From: Anaeromyces robustus
Lineage: Eukaryota > Neocallimastigomycota > Neocallimastigomycetes > Neocallimastigales > Neocallimastigaceae
DNA: 64,000 nucleotides
Direction of reading: 5' to 3'
Assembly (NCBI GenBank): GCA_002104895.1
Contig: MCFG01000002.1
Coordinates: 157,501 to 221,500, forward strand
The position numbers were made by a program, and so were the translations under genes. The notes beneath the pieces were generated by a model that was not told where the DNA came from, searched no databases, and saw nothing but the letters and a program-made list of their open reading frames with translations. Each line of letters opens with the position of its first letter. The first letter of the stretch is position 1. Positions 12,371 through 30,842 of this stretch are shown piece by piece.

Positions 12371-14055
12371 TAATCAGATTATAAAATATTTATTAAATAG
12401 AATAGTAAATAATGACAACTTTATATTCATAATAGAATAATATAATATATTTTATATTATAGTATTTTAATTTTGTTTTTTTCTTATAAAAATTATAGAA
12501 TATTTGATTTTTTTTTTTTTTTTGTAAAAAAATCAACTATTCTATAATGATAACTATTAATATTTTAATTTAGTATTATATATAAAGATTAGAATTACAA
12601 TTATTTAAAAATGTTATTTCTAAACTATTTCATAATAAAATAAATAGTCAAAGTTCATAATTTTATATATTATTAAATCTTATGTATATATACATAAAAT
12701 ACTGATTATATAAAAAAGTTTAAAAATGTAACAAATATAATAATAAAATATATAAATATTAGTCAGATATTAAAAGTAGTATTTTAAAAATTCAATAATT
12801 TCTTTTCTTCAAAAATATTAAATATAAATAATAACATATAAACTTTATTATTTATTATATAGTTTTAAAAATCAAATTAACGGCTTTCTTTGAAATGTTA
12901 AAATATAATAAAATCAAACAGTAAAAAATTAATACATTAATATATATTATTTATTATCAAATGTATGTACTTTATATAATTTCTTTTTTTTTTTTTTTTT
13001 TTTAAAATATTTTATATATTAATGGTATAAATAAATATATAAAGATGTATATACTTTTGATACATTGAAAACTGTTTTTACTTTGATATTTATATATTTT
13101 ATTTGATATTAATTTAATATTTAATTAAACTTGGACAAATAAGTATTAAATGAAAAAAGAAAAATAACCCTCATTTCATATTTATTTATTTTTTTATTTA
13201 TTTATTTATTTATTTATTTATATTTGTTCATTTAATTTATTTATTTATTTATTATTCATTTATTTATTAATTAATTAATTTATTATTTATTTATTATTTA
13301 TTTATTTATTTATTTATTTAAAATTAAAGGGATGTAGGCAGTGATATATAAACCTTTGTTTTATTTATATAAATAAATTATATATTTATTTTTTAATTAT
13401 TAATTTATTTATTTTTATATATTTTATTTATTTATATAAATTCTTCTCAATTCTTCTATTTATATTAATAATTTTACTATAAATTATTACTAATAAAAAT
13501 GAGGCTATCTATCTTATATTACAATGTTTTACATAATAAATTAATATTTTATTAATAATATTAATTTTTTATATGTATTTTTTAGAATTGTTAAAAAATA
13601 AATATTTTTAAAATTTTTAAAACTTTTTTATTTAATATTTTTTTTTAAAATATTAAATATTAATACTTAACAATTATATAAATATATATTAATAATTATT
13701 ATTTATATATTTTATTATTTATTAGAATTATTATTATTATTTTTTAATTATTATACAAAATCTCCATTAATTCTTTTAAAAAAGAATATTCAAAAAATTT
13801 TCTTTTTTTTTTTATAAAAAAGTATTTAAAAAAGAAAAAGTATAAAAAAAAAAAAAAAAAAAAAAAGAATATAGAAATCGATTTTTATGAAGAATTATAA
13901 AATAAAAGATAAAAGAAACATATAATTAAAGAATTATTTATAAGATTATTATAATATATTATTCAATATTTAAAAAATTTATAACAATATTATAGAAATA
14001 AAAACAAATTATATCAATTAAAAATTTTAAAATATCAATAAAACAATAAAACACA

Positions 14056-16544
14056 ATGGAAGAATTGGAATATGATTTACCAGAGTAATTTTTTTATATA
14101 TTTATTCTATATATATATATATATTATATTCATCATACTTGACAATAAATAACAATAAAAATTGATAAAATAATAAAGTAATAACATATATTTATTAAAA
14201 ATGATATATATATATTTTATTAAATTATTACAAATATAAAGGTTAAACATTACTACTGGTAGCGCTATAACTGTGGATGATATGATGGAAGGTTAATAAT
14301 AATTATTGAATATTATTTTAATTTATAAAATAAGTTTTAATTAAAATTATTAAATCATTTAAAAAATCAATTCCAAAATTTTAATATATTATATAATTTA
14401 TCAATTTTTAAAACTATAGTTCAAGATGAAGGATTATATGGATTAATGATTATAGGATTTCTATTTTTCTCACAATTTGGTGTTTTAGCTTGGAAAAAGG
14501 TAAAAAATTTAAAATAATAAAAACTTTATTTTTTAAAATTATAATTTAATTTCTTATTAAAAAAGTAAATTAACTTGCTTATAAATTTATAATAATATTA
14601 TACCTATAGTATCATCCAAAATCATTTCAATCAGTTACATTAGTTGGTTTATGGATTGTTCCACCTGTTGTCGGTTTATTTATGAAAAATTAGTAATATA
14701 TAATTAATCATTTATTTATTTATTTATTTCAAATGATTTATTAATAATTATATAATTATAATTATTAAATAAATAAAAGAATCATAATTATTTATAATTA
14801 ACTTATTTATTTTTTTTTTTTAATTAAAAATATTATATATATATTTTTTATAGTATTTACTTTTCAACATGGATTTTATTCCTTATAGCTAATTTCTTGA
14901 TATATAGAAAATCTCAAGAAAAACCATTAAAACCAGAAACTCCAAGAACTTTATATAGATGGTTCGCTATTATACATAAACGTTAGTAAAAAATTTTATT
15001 TAAATTATAAAAAAATATTTTTTTATTTTTTTAATTATATTGTTAATTTTTATTTTATTATTAATTATTATTAATTATATATTCTAATTTTTAATTCAAT
15101 GTATGTTATGTATATTATAACATTAAATATAAATATAAAACAGTTACATATACTGTAGGCGCAATAGGTTATGGTGTATTTTTAGTTGGTATGTTTATCG
15201 AAGGACAAACAAAAATATTAGAAATTGGTTTAATTTTAGCCTTTTATGGTTTATATTTCGGTATTCTTAATAAAGATACAGTCGATGAATTATCAGCAAG
15301 AAGTAAGTTTATATATAAATAAATATATAATTTAAATATTTCATTTAATTAATAAAAAAAAAATGATATAATAAATTTATACAATTAAATATTAAAATCT
15401 ATTATTATATTATTATTTATTATTATATAATAATGTCAATTAATATAATAATAATAAAAATAGTGGCATTAAATGTTGGATATATTAAAAAACAAGGTAT
15501 TCCAACTAAAAATTTAACAGGAAATGTATGGTAAGTTATAGTATTTGTAATATATATTTATATTTATAATATAATAATAAATATTTTGAAATAATATATA
15601 TATATATTAAATTTCTAATATTGTTATATATATATATATATATAAATATTAAAAATATTATTATTATGTTAGTTCAATTTGTGGTGGACGTGTAGATAAT
15701 GAGGAAGGTTCATGTAAATTAGATTGTGGACATATATATCACGACCATTGTATAAGAGGTTGGATTATTATAGGAAAAAAAGCAACTTGCCCATATTGGT
15801 AAATTTGTTATTTTAAATATACAACATCAATAATAATAAAATAATACTTTAACTATTTAATTTATTTTTCGAATATTAACTATTTTAATTTTTTATCTTT
15901 TTATTTATTTTTTAAATAAATAGTAAGGAAAAAGTTGAAACTTCAAGTTTAACTGAAAATCCGTAAGCTTTTACACAAATAAATTAATTTGCTAAATATA
16001 ATTATTTTGTAGTTAAATAATAATAATTAAAATAATTTTCATTATTGTTAAATATTTTTTTTTTTATAGATGGAATAAGGCAGATATTATGTATTCTAAT
16101 TTCCTTGATTTCTTTAGATATTTATTAGTATGGTAAGTGGATTGGATTTGTAAAATTATATTTTATTATAGTTAAACATTGTTAATAAATATATTAATTA
16201 ATCTTTTAATAATAAAATATTTAATATTCTTTATTAACTTCAATAATAATATATAAACTATAAATCACAAAAAATAAATATTAATGAATAATTATTATGA
16301 TCCATAGGCAAGTAAGTAATCAATCCTCAAATGTTATTTCTATAAGAATTAATAATATTTTTTAAGGTTTATTAATATAAATAATTATTCAATATTGGCA
16401 TTATTTTCTAATTTATTTACTTTTTTTTTATTCATTTTTGTTTATTAGCCATTAATTATAATTGTGATTGAAATTTTCACAAGAATGACAGGAACAAAAC
16501 AAGAAATGCCAGACAGTTCAAATACTGTTAATACAAATATATAA
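14056..16544 (+). CDS. RNF121: RNF121-like polytopic RING E3 ubiquitin ligase
   Basis: Twelve exons encode 307 residues: 14056-14084, 14242-14291, 14420-14499, 14610-14692, 14854-14981, 15144-15302, 15464-15530, 15673-15798, 15924-15962, 16070-16132, 16308-16311 and 16449-16544. All introns are GT-AG and all phases match. Five hydrophobic segments come first, then TPRTLYRWFAIIHKLTY (the family's TPRLVYKWF motif). A RING domain (about residues 199-242) has CSICGGR...CGHIYHDHCIRGW...KKATCPYC, then PWNKADIMY and LVWQPLII near the end, all as in animal RNF121/RNF175 (about 327 residues). RNF121 is an ER/Golgi membrane E3 ligase implicated in channel and membrane-protein quality control. All zinc ligands are present. 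The conserved WQP requires a 4-nt exon. Confidence 0.95.
16308..16311 (+). other. RNF121: 4-nt micro-exon (GCAA) of the RNF121 gene
   Basis: The previous exon ends in TG at 16132 and the next begins CCA at 16449. Between them, 'CATAG' (ending 16307), then GCAA, then GTAAGT (from 16312) gives TG+G CAA CCA = Trp-Gln-Pro. This matches the AWQP that family members have at this point. Without it, joining TG to CCATTA loses the Trp and shifts the frame. Both flanking introns have standard GT-AG ends. Confidence 0.8.
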
Positions 16545-17448
16545 TGACATATGACATTTATATTTATATATTTATATATATATTTCATTAAATTAGATTC
16601 ATATTATAAAAAATTATGATTTTTATTTTATTTTATCTCAGTAATATATAAAATCAAACAAAATAAATTTTAATTAAATGATAATATCTTTAGAATAATT
16701 TTAATAACCAAATCATTAAATTAAATATCAAATCATAAATTTATGTTAATTATCAATATATATATAAAAATAGATTTTTATTATTAATAATAAATTATTA
16801 ATAATTAATTAATAAAAAAAATAAGTAAATGAAAAATAAAAAATAAAAAATAAAAATAAAAATAAAAACAAAAACAAAAATAAAAATAAAAATAAAATAA
16901 TAAAGAAAGAAAAGAAAAGAAAAATTAATATATATGTATTTTATATATATATATAAAATTTTTTATTAATATAATAACAATATTGATAACATAAAAGTTA
17001 TATATAAAGTTATATATTACTATTTTATAGTTATAATTCTTATATATTTTTATATTTTATAATTTTTTTATTCTTAAATTAAAATTAATTTTTTTTTTTT
17101 TTTTTAAGAAAAAATAGGTTGTATTTAAGAATATATATATTAGTATTTTTGATAATATTATGAATACTTTTTTTTTTTTTTTTTTTTTTTTATAGATATT
17201 AATATTATAATTATTAATTCTTTAATAATTTATATTTTTATTTTAATGTATTATAATATATATTATAAATAACTTAATTCTTTTTTACTTAATTTTATTT
17301 ACTGAAGTGAAAAAAAAAAAAAAAACATATTAATAAATAAAATAAATAAAACAAAAGATATATATTAAAAAAGAATCTATAAAAAATTTAATTTAGTAAT
17401 TATTGATGGAATTTTGCATAAATTTATGATAAGAAAATTATAATAGTA
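16545..17448. other. Intergenic between convergent genes
   Basis: No gene seen. The stretch is A/T-rich 3' flank of RNF121 (+) and the RasGEF gene (-), with (AAAAT)n, (AAAC)n-like runs around 16830-16920 and poly-T tracts. Confidence 0.6.
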
Positions 17449-23627
<6,179 letters not shown>

Positions 23628-24000
23628 TATTATACAATTCTTTTATTTTTTTCTCTTTTATTATTATTATATATTTATTATATGTAATATTAGTATTTTT
23701 TTTTATTTTTTTTTTATATTATTTTTATTTTATTTTTTTATTTTATTTTATTTATTTATTGATTGATTGATTATTTGATTAGTTTATTATTGTTGAAGTA
23801 ATAATAAAATTATTTCTATAATTAAAAAAGAATCAACTACATATAAACAAGAATTAAAATAATAAAAGTTATTATATTCATATATGAATATATTAAAAAT
23901 TAATGAATATTAAATTGTCATTAATGTTAGATGACATTATCAATTTTAAGGAAAGATATATGGAATTTATTTAAAATTACGAAACCATATATTTCTCTCT

Positions 24001-24031
<31 letters not shown>

Positions 24032-25224
24032 GTATTATTATATATTTTATGTTATTTTTTTTTTCCTGAATATTAATATTATTATATTATGTTTTTCTTT
24101 TCGGTAAATCCAATATTATAATGGTCATAAATGATAACGAATTCTAAAATAATTATCTTAAATGTTTTGATTTTTCTTATGAAAATTATAAAAATATAAT
24201 GTTTCTTTTTATTATTAATTTTATCTTTAGTATTTTAATTTCAAGGGAACTTTTTTTATTATTGATTAATAAACCTCATATTTATAAATTCTTATTAAAT
24301 ATCACATTAAACACTATACTCTCTTTAACAATTTTTTATTATAATGAATAATATTAAAGAAAATATTTATATTATTATTACAATTAAAAAAAATTAAAGA
24401 TATATACTTTGAATTGTATTAATTAGTGCTTTAAATAAAAATATATATTATTAAAAAATTAAGAAAAAATTATATCAATAATTTTATAAATAATATATAA
24501 TATAAACTTTATGAATATTTAATTATTATAATTTTCATATAATAATAAAAACAATATGTCAAAAAATTTAGATATATAAAAATTGATATAATTACAACTT
24601 TTAATAATATTTATTTATATATTATTAATATTATTATTTTTATTATCTATTTGTTTTACAATTATTTTTTTTTTTTTTATCAATTTTATATTATATAAAA
24701 TAATAAAATACTATTTTATAATTAAATCTTAAAAAAAAAAAAAAAGTTTTATTATAAATATTATATAAAACTTTAATCAATATATATTTTTAGATAATAT
24801 AATTTTGAGTATTTTATATAGTTGGAAGAAAATTTTATATCTAATTATAAATTTGGAACTTTAAATAAATATAAAAATTTATTATTATAGAATATTAAAT
24901 TTTTGGCTTCCATGTAAAAATATTACATAACAAATAACAAATAATATAAATATATATATATATAAAAACAAAAAAAAAAAAAAGATATATTATTAGCTTG
25001 TTAATGAAATATTTAATTAAGATAAGGGCGACAGTAATTAATTCTATAATTCATACAATTAATTTTTGTTATAAAACATATATTATTTTCATGTAAAATA
25101 AAAAAAAATATAAATTATATGCCAATTTTTATTATTTTATTATTTTATGATTATGTTTTATTTTAATATTTATTATTTTTTGTAATTTTTATTATATTTA
25201 TTATTTTTTTATTATTATTATTTT

Positions 25225-25352
25225 TTATTATATTTATTATTTTTTTATTATATTTATTATTTTTTTATTATATTTATTATTTTTTTATTATATTTATTAT
25301 TTTTTTATTATATTTATTATTTTTTTATTATATTTATTATTTTTTTATTATA
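25225..25352. repeat. 20-bp minisatellite
   Basis: About six copies of the 20-bp unit TTTTTTATTATATTTATTAT, essentially identical, so recently expanded. Confidence 0.9.
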
Positions 25353-25463
25353 TTTTAATTATTTACTTCTATTAATTATTATTACTTTTTATTTATTATA
25401 TATATAATTATGATAATTATTTTATAATTTATTGTAATATCTTAGTTTCTATTTAGTAATATT

Positions 25464-25499
<36 letters not shown>

Positions 25500-25589
25500 T
25501 TTGATTTAAATTATTCTGATATCATATTCATATACTATAAACATGCTTTATAGCCAAGTTATATTATATTATACTTTTGTATTAATATA

Positions 25590-25650
25590 TCATAATATGA
25601 TTCTCGCATTCCATAAATAATAACTATTTCTTATAACATTGCCTATAAAA
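25590..25650 (-). pseudogene. Decayed copy of AP-1 sigma exon 7
   Basis: On the plus strand this segment shares GCATTCCATAAATAATA and CATTGCCTAT, plus partial matches between them, with the functional exon at 26864-26815. On the minus strand the acceptor (ATAG) and the opening GCAATGT are kept. The body has substitutions and an extra base that shifts the frame before the conserved Ile-Tyr-Gly-Met, and the donor is lost. No other AP-1 sigma exon copies were found nearby. It is a relic of a tandem exon or partial gene duplication. Confidence 0.6.
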
Positions 25651-26277
25651 TATATATTAAACAAAAATAAATAAATGAATAAATGAATAAATCATTGCTT
25701 TTGGAGAATAAAATGCTAATTGATTTATTATTATTATTATTATTATTTTTATTTAATTTTAATTATAAATATATATATATATACTAATTTTTTTTAATTT
25801 GTTTGATACTATGATTATTTATTATTGTTTGATTTACTTATTTTTGTTTTTATTATTATTTTTTATTTTATTTTTATTTTATTATTATTTTTATTTAGTT
25901 TAGTTATTATTTTGTAATTTATTATTTAATTTATTTATTAATATAACTATAATATTTTAAAATGATAAAATGTATAGATGATTTTATAATATCATGAAAA
26001 TAATAATTTAAAGTTTATAAAATATTAATATTTTAATTTATAGTAAGTTTGATTGTTTTAAAGTCTATATTTATGAAAATGTACAATATTAATTAAATTT
26101 GGAAGTATTTTATTTTAATATATATTCATAATTGATATTTTGAATATATATTTAGTTGTATTTATAATATAAAAAATATTTTTGTTAAAAAAAAAAAGTA
26201 TATATATATAAAATTATATAATTAATTTATTATCTTCAGACCTTTTATATTGTATCATTTAATATTTATGTGTTATT

Positions 26278-27821
26278 TTAATAATCATTCTTTACCTCAA
26301 CTAATTGTTCTTCATGTTCTTTTTCATTCATCTATTGAAATTATTTAATAATAACAATAAAGATAATAAGTATATATATAATATTATGATTAATAAATAA
26401 TTATCATGTAATGTGTTATAATTGAAAATTAAATTACCTTATGAACAGCTCGTGTAATAGATTTTTTACTGGATTCTAATAATTCACCACCTATATATGT
26501 TATAAATTAAAATATATTAATTAGCATTGCTATTCTAATACTCAGTATGAATATATAATATTTCATTTATAGTATAATAAATAATATAAGCAATATATAA
26601 ATATTAATTTATAAAATAAAATAAAATAAAATAAAATTTATATTAAATTACTTATTATAAGTTCATCCATAATCTTAAAATTATTGCAGTTATTAAATTT
26701 ATATAAAAGTTTAAAAATGAATTAGGTTTTTTATATTATTTTATTATTATTATTATTATTCAATAAAATAAATTATTTTAATATTATATCAATTTTATTA
26801 AATGAATTATGTACCATATATGCTTCTTGCATTCCATAAATAATATCTAATTCACACACATTGCCTATAACAATATTATATTTAACAATGAATAAACATA
26901 TACAAATATATATAATTTAAATTTTTATATTTTCGTAATATTTAATGAAAGAAATATAAAAAAAAAAATTTATAAAAAAATTTCAATATGCTTACCAAAA
27001 TATTCATCAAGAATTTGAACTAAACGATGTATTATTTCTAAAGTGACTATTTATATCATAAAAAAAAAGATAAAATGTATTAGAAATTGCCATATAATAA
27101 AAATTAAAATTTATAATTAAATTTTTAAAATTTACTTAATTCATTATCATCTTCTTCAACCGCAGCTAAAAAGTATAAACTTGCATATCTGAGGGGAAAA
27201 ATAAACATTTCATTGATTTATTAATAAATGAATAAATCATTATTTTTATTATTTCTGTTTATATCAAACTATATTTCTTTTTTCTATATTATTTTTTCAT
27301 TTTTGAAAAAAAAAAAAAAAGGAAAAAAATAATTAAACAATAATAACCTTTTATAAACAAGTTTGTACTCTTTATATTCAACAATATTACACATTCCTTT
27401 TTTTCTTGAAATTACAGTACTAATAGCATCAGAAGTAATCTTCTTCTTATCACGATTTGATATTGGTACATACCTTTAATTTCATAATTCATTTATTTAT
27501 TGTATACCCATACAAATACATATATTGTATATATATAAAAGTTGAAAAGTGGAATATATATTTAATTGAAATTGATTTTAATTTTAATTGTTGAAATTAT
27601 CAAATATATAAATATGTAATATAAAAATAAATAAAATAAATAAAAGTTTTTAGAAATTATAATTTTTTTTATTAATAAATAATAAAATTATTTTTTATTT
27701 ATATAAGGATTTATATTTTTTAATGAAATTATTTATAATACCAGCGATTTAAACTATGTAAATTATTCAAAAATTTTAAGTATTCGAAATACAGAATAAA
27801 CATTGTCCAACGGAATAATTA

Positions 27822-27870
<49 letters not shown>

Positions 27871-28106
27871 TAAGCTTTAAATTAATTTACTTATTTTTAA
27901 TTTATGTATTAATTATATATCATTATATATTTAATTAAAATTTCATTTACCGAACTTTTCCATGACGATTAAAACTTAAAAAGAAATTTATCTATATAAT
28001 ATATGACAAATAATTAATATATATATATAATATATATTTATAAAATTGATTTTTCTTTATAATTATTATATTTAAGACTATGAAATAAATATTGTGCTAT
28101 TACCAT
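26278..28106 (-). CDS. APS1: AP-1 complex sigma subunit (small adaptin)
   Basis: Ten exons, 154 residues: 28106-28104, 27991-27951, 27753-27742, 27473-27348, 27188-27136, 27046-26996, 26864-26815, 26673-26652, 26490-26438 and 26331-26278. The protein reads M-INFFLSFNRHGKVRLNRWYVPI, then [76 protein letters not shown] and SGELLESSKKSITRAV. This is near-complete agreement with AP-1 sigma (about 158 residues). Sigma stabilises the AP-1 clathrin adaptor core and helps bind dileucine signals at the trans-Golgi/endosome. The first coding exon is just the ATG and the third is 12 nt. After exon 10's LVE a possible donor (GTAAAG) exists, but reading on gives VKNDY and a stop at the usual length, which I prefer. 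Confidence 0.92.
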
Positions 28107-28674
28107 TTTTATTAATTAATTAATTATATTTGTTTTTGTTTGTTGTTTTTTTTTTTTAAATTTTTAATTTTAATTTTATTTTTATTTTATATTTATATTT
28201 ATACTTATATTTTTATAATATTACAAAAATTATATATATTTTATTAAAAAACAAAAATCAAAACATTAATCTATATTTTATTATAAAATAATAATTATAT
28301 AAAGTAATTAACTGTTTGATACAGATACATTAATTATTATTACATTACATTGATTATATTACATTTAATGTATATTAATAATAAATAATAATTAAATTAA
28401 ATTATATTTTATAATTTTAATTGTTTGCTATATTTATGGTTTTTGCTACAAAAAAACTTTTTAAAATATATAATAGTTTATAATAATAATTTCTTCTTTC
28501 TATTATAAGAAATTTATAACATTTTTATTGATACAAAAAAGATAATAATGAAAAAAAAAATAAAAAAAAAAAAAACAAGAATAAAAAAATATATAAAATA
28601 TTTCACAATTTGATGTGATATATATATAAATATCAAAATAAAAATGTAATAAATTATATAAATATTTTATAATT
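28107..28674. other. Short intergenic region
   Basis: Nothing recognised. It separates the AP-1 sigma start from the stop of the SH3 gene on the same strand, and should hold the promoter of the former and the 3' UTR of the latter. Confidence 0.6.
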
Positions 28675-30842
28675 TCATTTTTTAACAGTTTTTGTAGGTT
28701 CAACACAGATAATTGGAATCATACCAACAACACCTGTATTCCTGTTAAATGCATATGCTAAAAATAAATATATATATTTAAAAAATACATATTTTTCAAT
28801 TTAATCAATTTGTATTAATACATTTACTAATAAATGAAATATAAAATATATTATTTTATGTTATAATTTATCATAATATAATTTTCTTAATATTTCTTAC
28901 CCCATCCGTCATCAAATGCTAATCTTATTATTACTTTATTTTTTATTTTTTTAAAAAAATAATATAATATATAATATAATATAAATATAAACTGATAATT
29001 TTATATGGAATGTATTTAACATATAACATATACATATAAAATTAAAATACATACCTCCGTCACCAATTCTTAATTTAATTTCATCCTCTTTATTTGGATT
29101 AAAATTATGAACTACTATGCCATTGTGCCAACCAAGATCCACTAATGAATCCTTTTTTAATCCTTCACATTCAATAGCTTTATCCCATTCATTAGATAAA
29201 AACTCATGCATAGTTGTTAAACCTTTACTAAAAGTAACATGAGGTTTAGATTTACGAGGTTTTGCTTTTTCCATATCATCTGAATTGGTTGAATTAATAC
29301 CTAATGATGATCTTCTTGTTTCATTAACATAATTATTTCCTCTATTAACTAATATTCCATTTCCTTTAGAAATATTTGGCGCTGAAGTAACGTTTCTATA
29401 ATTTTCAATAGAATTATCATTAATATTTGAATTTTTATTTAAAACTGGTTCAGAATTAGATGTTGAGGCTTGATATAAGTGATACATTGCTTCTCTGTCA
29501 TTATAATGCATATTTGATACTTGATTATTGGTTAATGAAGGTGTTATTGGCATTAAAGTGTCCTTAGGATAATAATTATGATCAATATTAATATCATCTA
29601 AATTATGTAAATCTTATTTTATATAATTTTTTTCAATTTTATATTTGTATGCATAGAATATATAGATTATTTTTAATATGATAAAGTAGGGGAAAAAATT
29701 AAAATAAAATATGATATAAAAAAAATAAGATATAAATAATGAAATATTAATAATATAAATACAATAAAATTAAATAAAATAAATTGAAATAATATTAATA
29801 ATTATATAATAGATAATATGTTATGCATAATAATATCAATATCTTTTATTTCTCTTAATTTTAATTTATATTATTGTACCTAAAATATTATCCATTTGAA
29901 TTTCTTCGGATTCTCTAAATTCTTCATCATTATTTATCAATCTTTTAGCAAGGAAAAGACCAGTTGCAGCAATAAATACAAACCCTCCTCCAATCACACA
30001 ATATATTACAACAGGATTATTTTTCTTTTCAGTTGATTTATTAGATTGGTCGGTAATGATATTGTCATCCATATTATTATTTAAATTATTATTTACATCC
30101 TCATTAACATAAATATTAGTAAAGTTTTTATTTATTATTACTTCATTCGAACCTTCCAATGATTCTAATATAATAATTATATAAATTTTATTTATTATTC
30201 AAATTTTTATATAATTAAAACAAGGAATAATATAATTAAAAAAAAAAAAAAAGTAAAAATTTTATTATTAAATATTTAATATAATTATAAAATACCGATG
30301 CTTTTAATAACTGAACATTTCTTATGAATTTCTTCAATATTTAAACCACTACATATATGACATTCTTCGACATCTGGATTTGATACTGAAAACTTTTTTT
30401 AAGATAAAAAATATATAATAATTAATAGAATGTTAAGAAAAAAAATATTTATAAAAAAAAAATGGAATGTTTCAAGTAAAAATATATATATATATATATT
30501 TTAAAAAAATAACAATAATAGAACAAATATAGTATTATATCATCATTTTACATTGCATAAGCATAATAAATCTTCTTCACTTAAATCATCAAAATTATTT
30601 ATTACTGATAGTCCATTACAACTTTGGCTTAATTTATTAATCATTATTTCATTATAACAAACTGGACATTCTTTATAATCAGTACGAAGTATACGTTTCT
30701 TACTTTCTACATTATTAATAATATTAGATGCTGAAGCTAATGAGAATTTACTAACAAATGAAATGAAGAGTAAAGAACAAAATAATACTTTTAGATGATA
30801 TCCTCGAGATTTTAACTTTGTATTGAGGTTAATTACTATCAT
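28675..30842 (-). CDS. Single-pass membrane protein with cytoplasmic SH3 domain
   Basis: Six exons, 448 residues: 30842-30552, 30392-30296, 30164-29880, 29612-29055, 28933-28901 and 28757-28675. A signal peptide (VLFCSLLFISFVSKFSLASA, about residues 18-37) leads a Cys-rich ectodomain with CPVC, CLC and CHIC pairs, then an Asn-rich stalk. One membrane helix (VVIYCVIGGGFVFIAATGLF) ends in the stop-transfer AKR. The cytoplasmic part is Ser/Asn-rich, with a basic RKSKPH patch, and ends in an SH3 domain: GIVVHNFNPNKEDEIKLRIGD, LAFDDGWG and GVVGMIPIICVEP. The D-GW-(G) and G-x-IP-x-x-x-V motifs for Pro-peptide binding are present. It resembles a receptor or sensor that recruits Pro-rich partners, in the manner of fungal Sho1, but Sho1 has four membrane helices. 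The splice around GWG gives G-A-Y-A, slightly unusual, so that junction may be a few bases off. Confidence 0.8.

Larger units (their letters stand above)
11305..14055. other. Intergenic region between divergent genes
   Basis: No gene seen. The stretch lies between the divergent SWIB and RNF121 genes, so it should hold both promoters. It contains a 51-bp tandem repeat and a perfect 50-bp hairpin (listed separately), plus (TTTA)n around 13180-13320. Confidence 0.6.
23628..26277. other. Intergenic region
   Basis: No functional gene seen. The stretch lies between the RasGEF start and the AP-1 sigma stop. It holds a 20-bp minisatellite and a decayed copy of an AP-1 sigma exon (both listed). The rest is A/T-rich low-complexity sequence. 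Confidence 0.6.
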
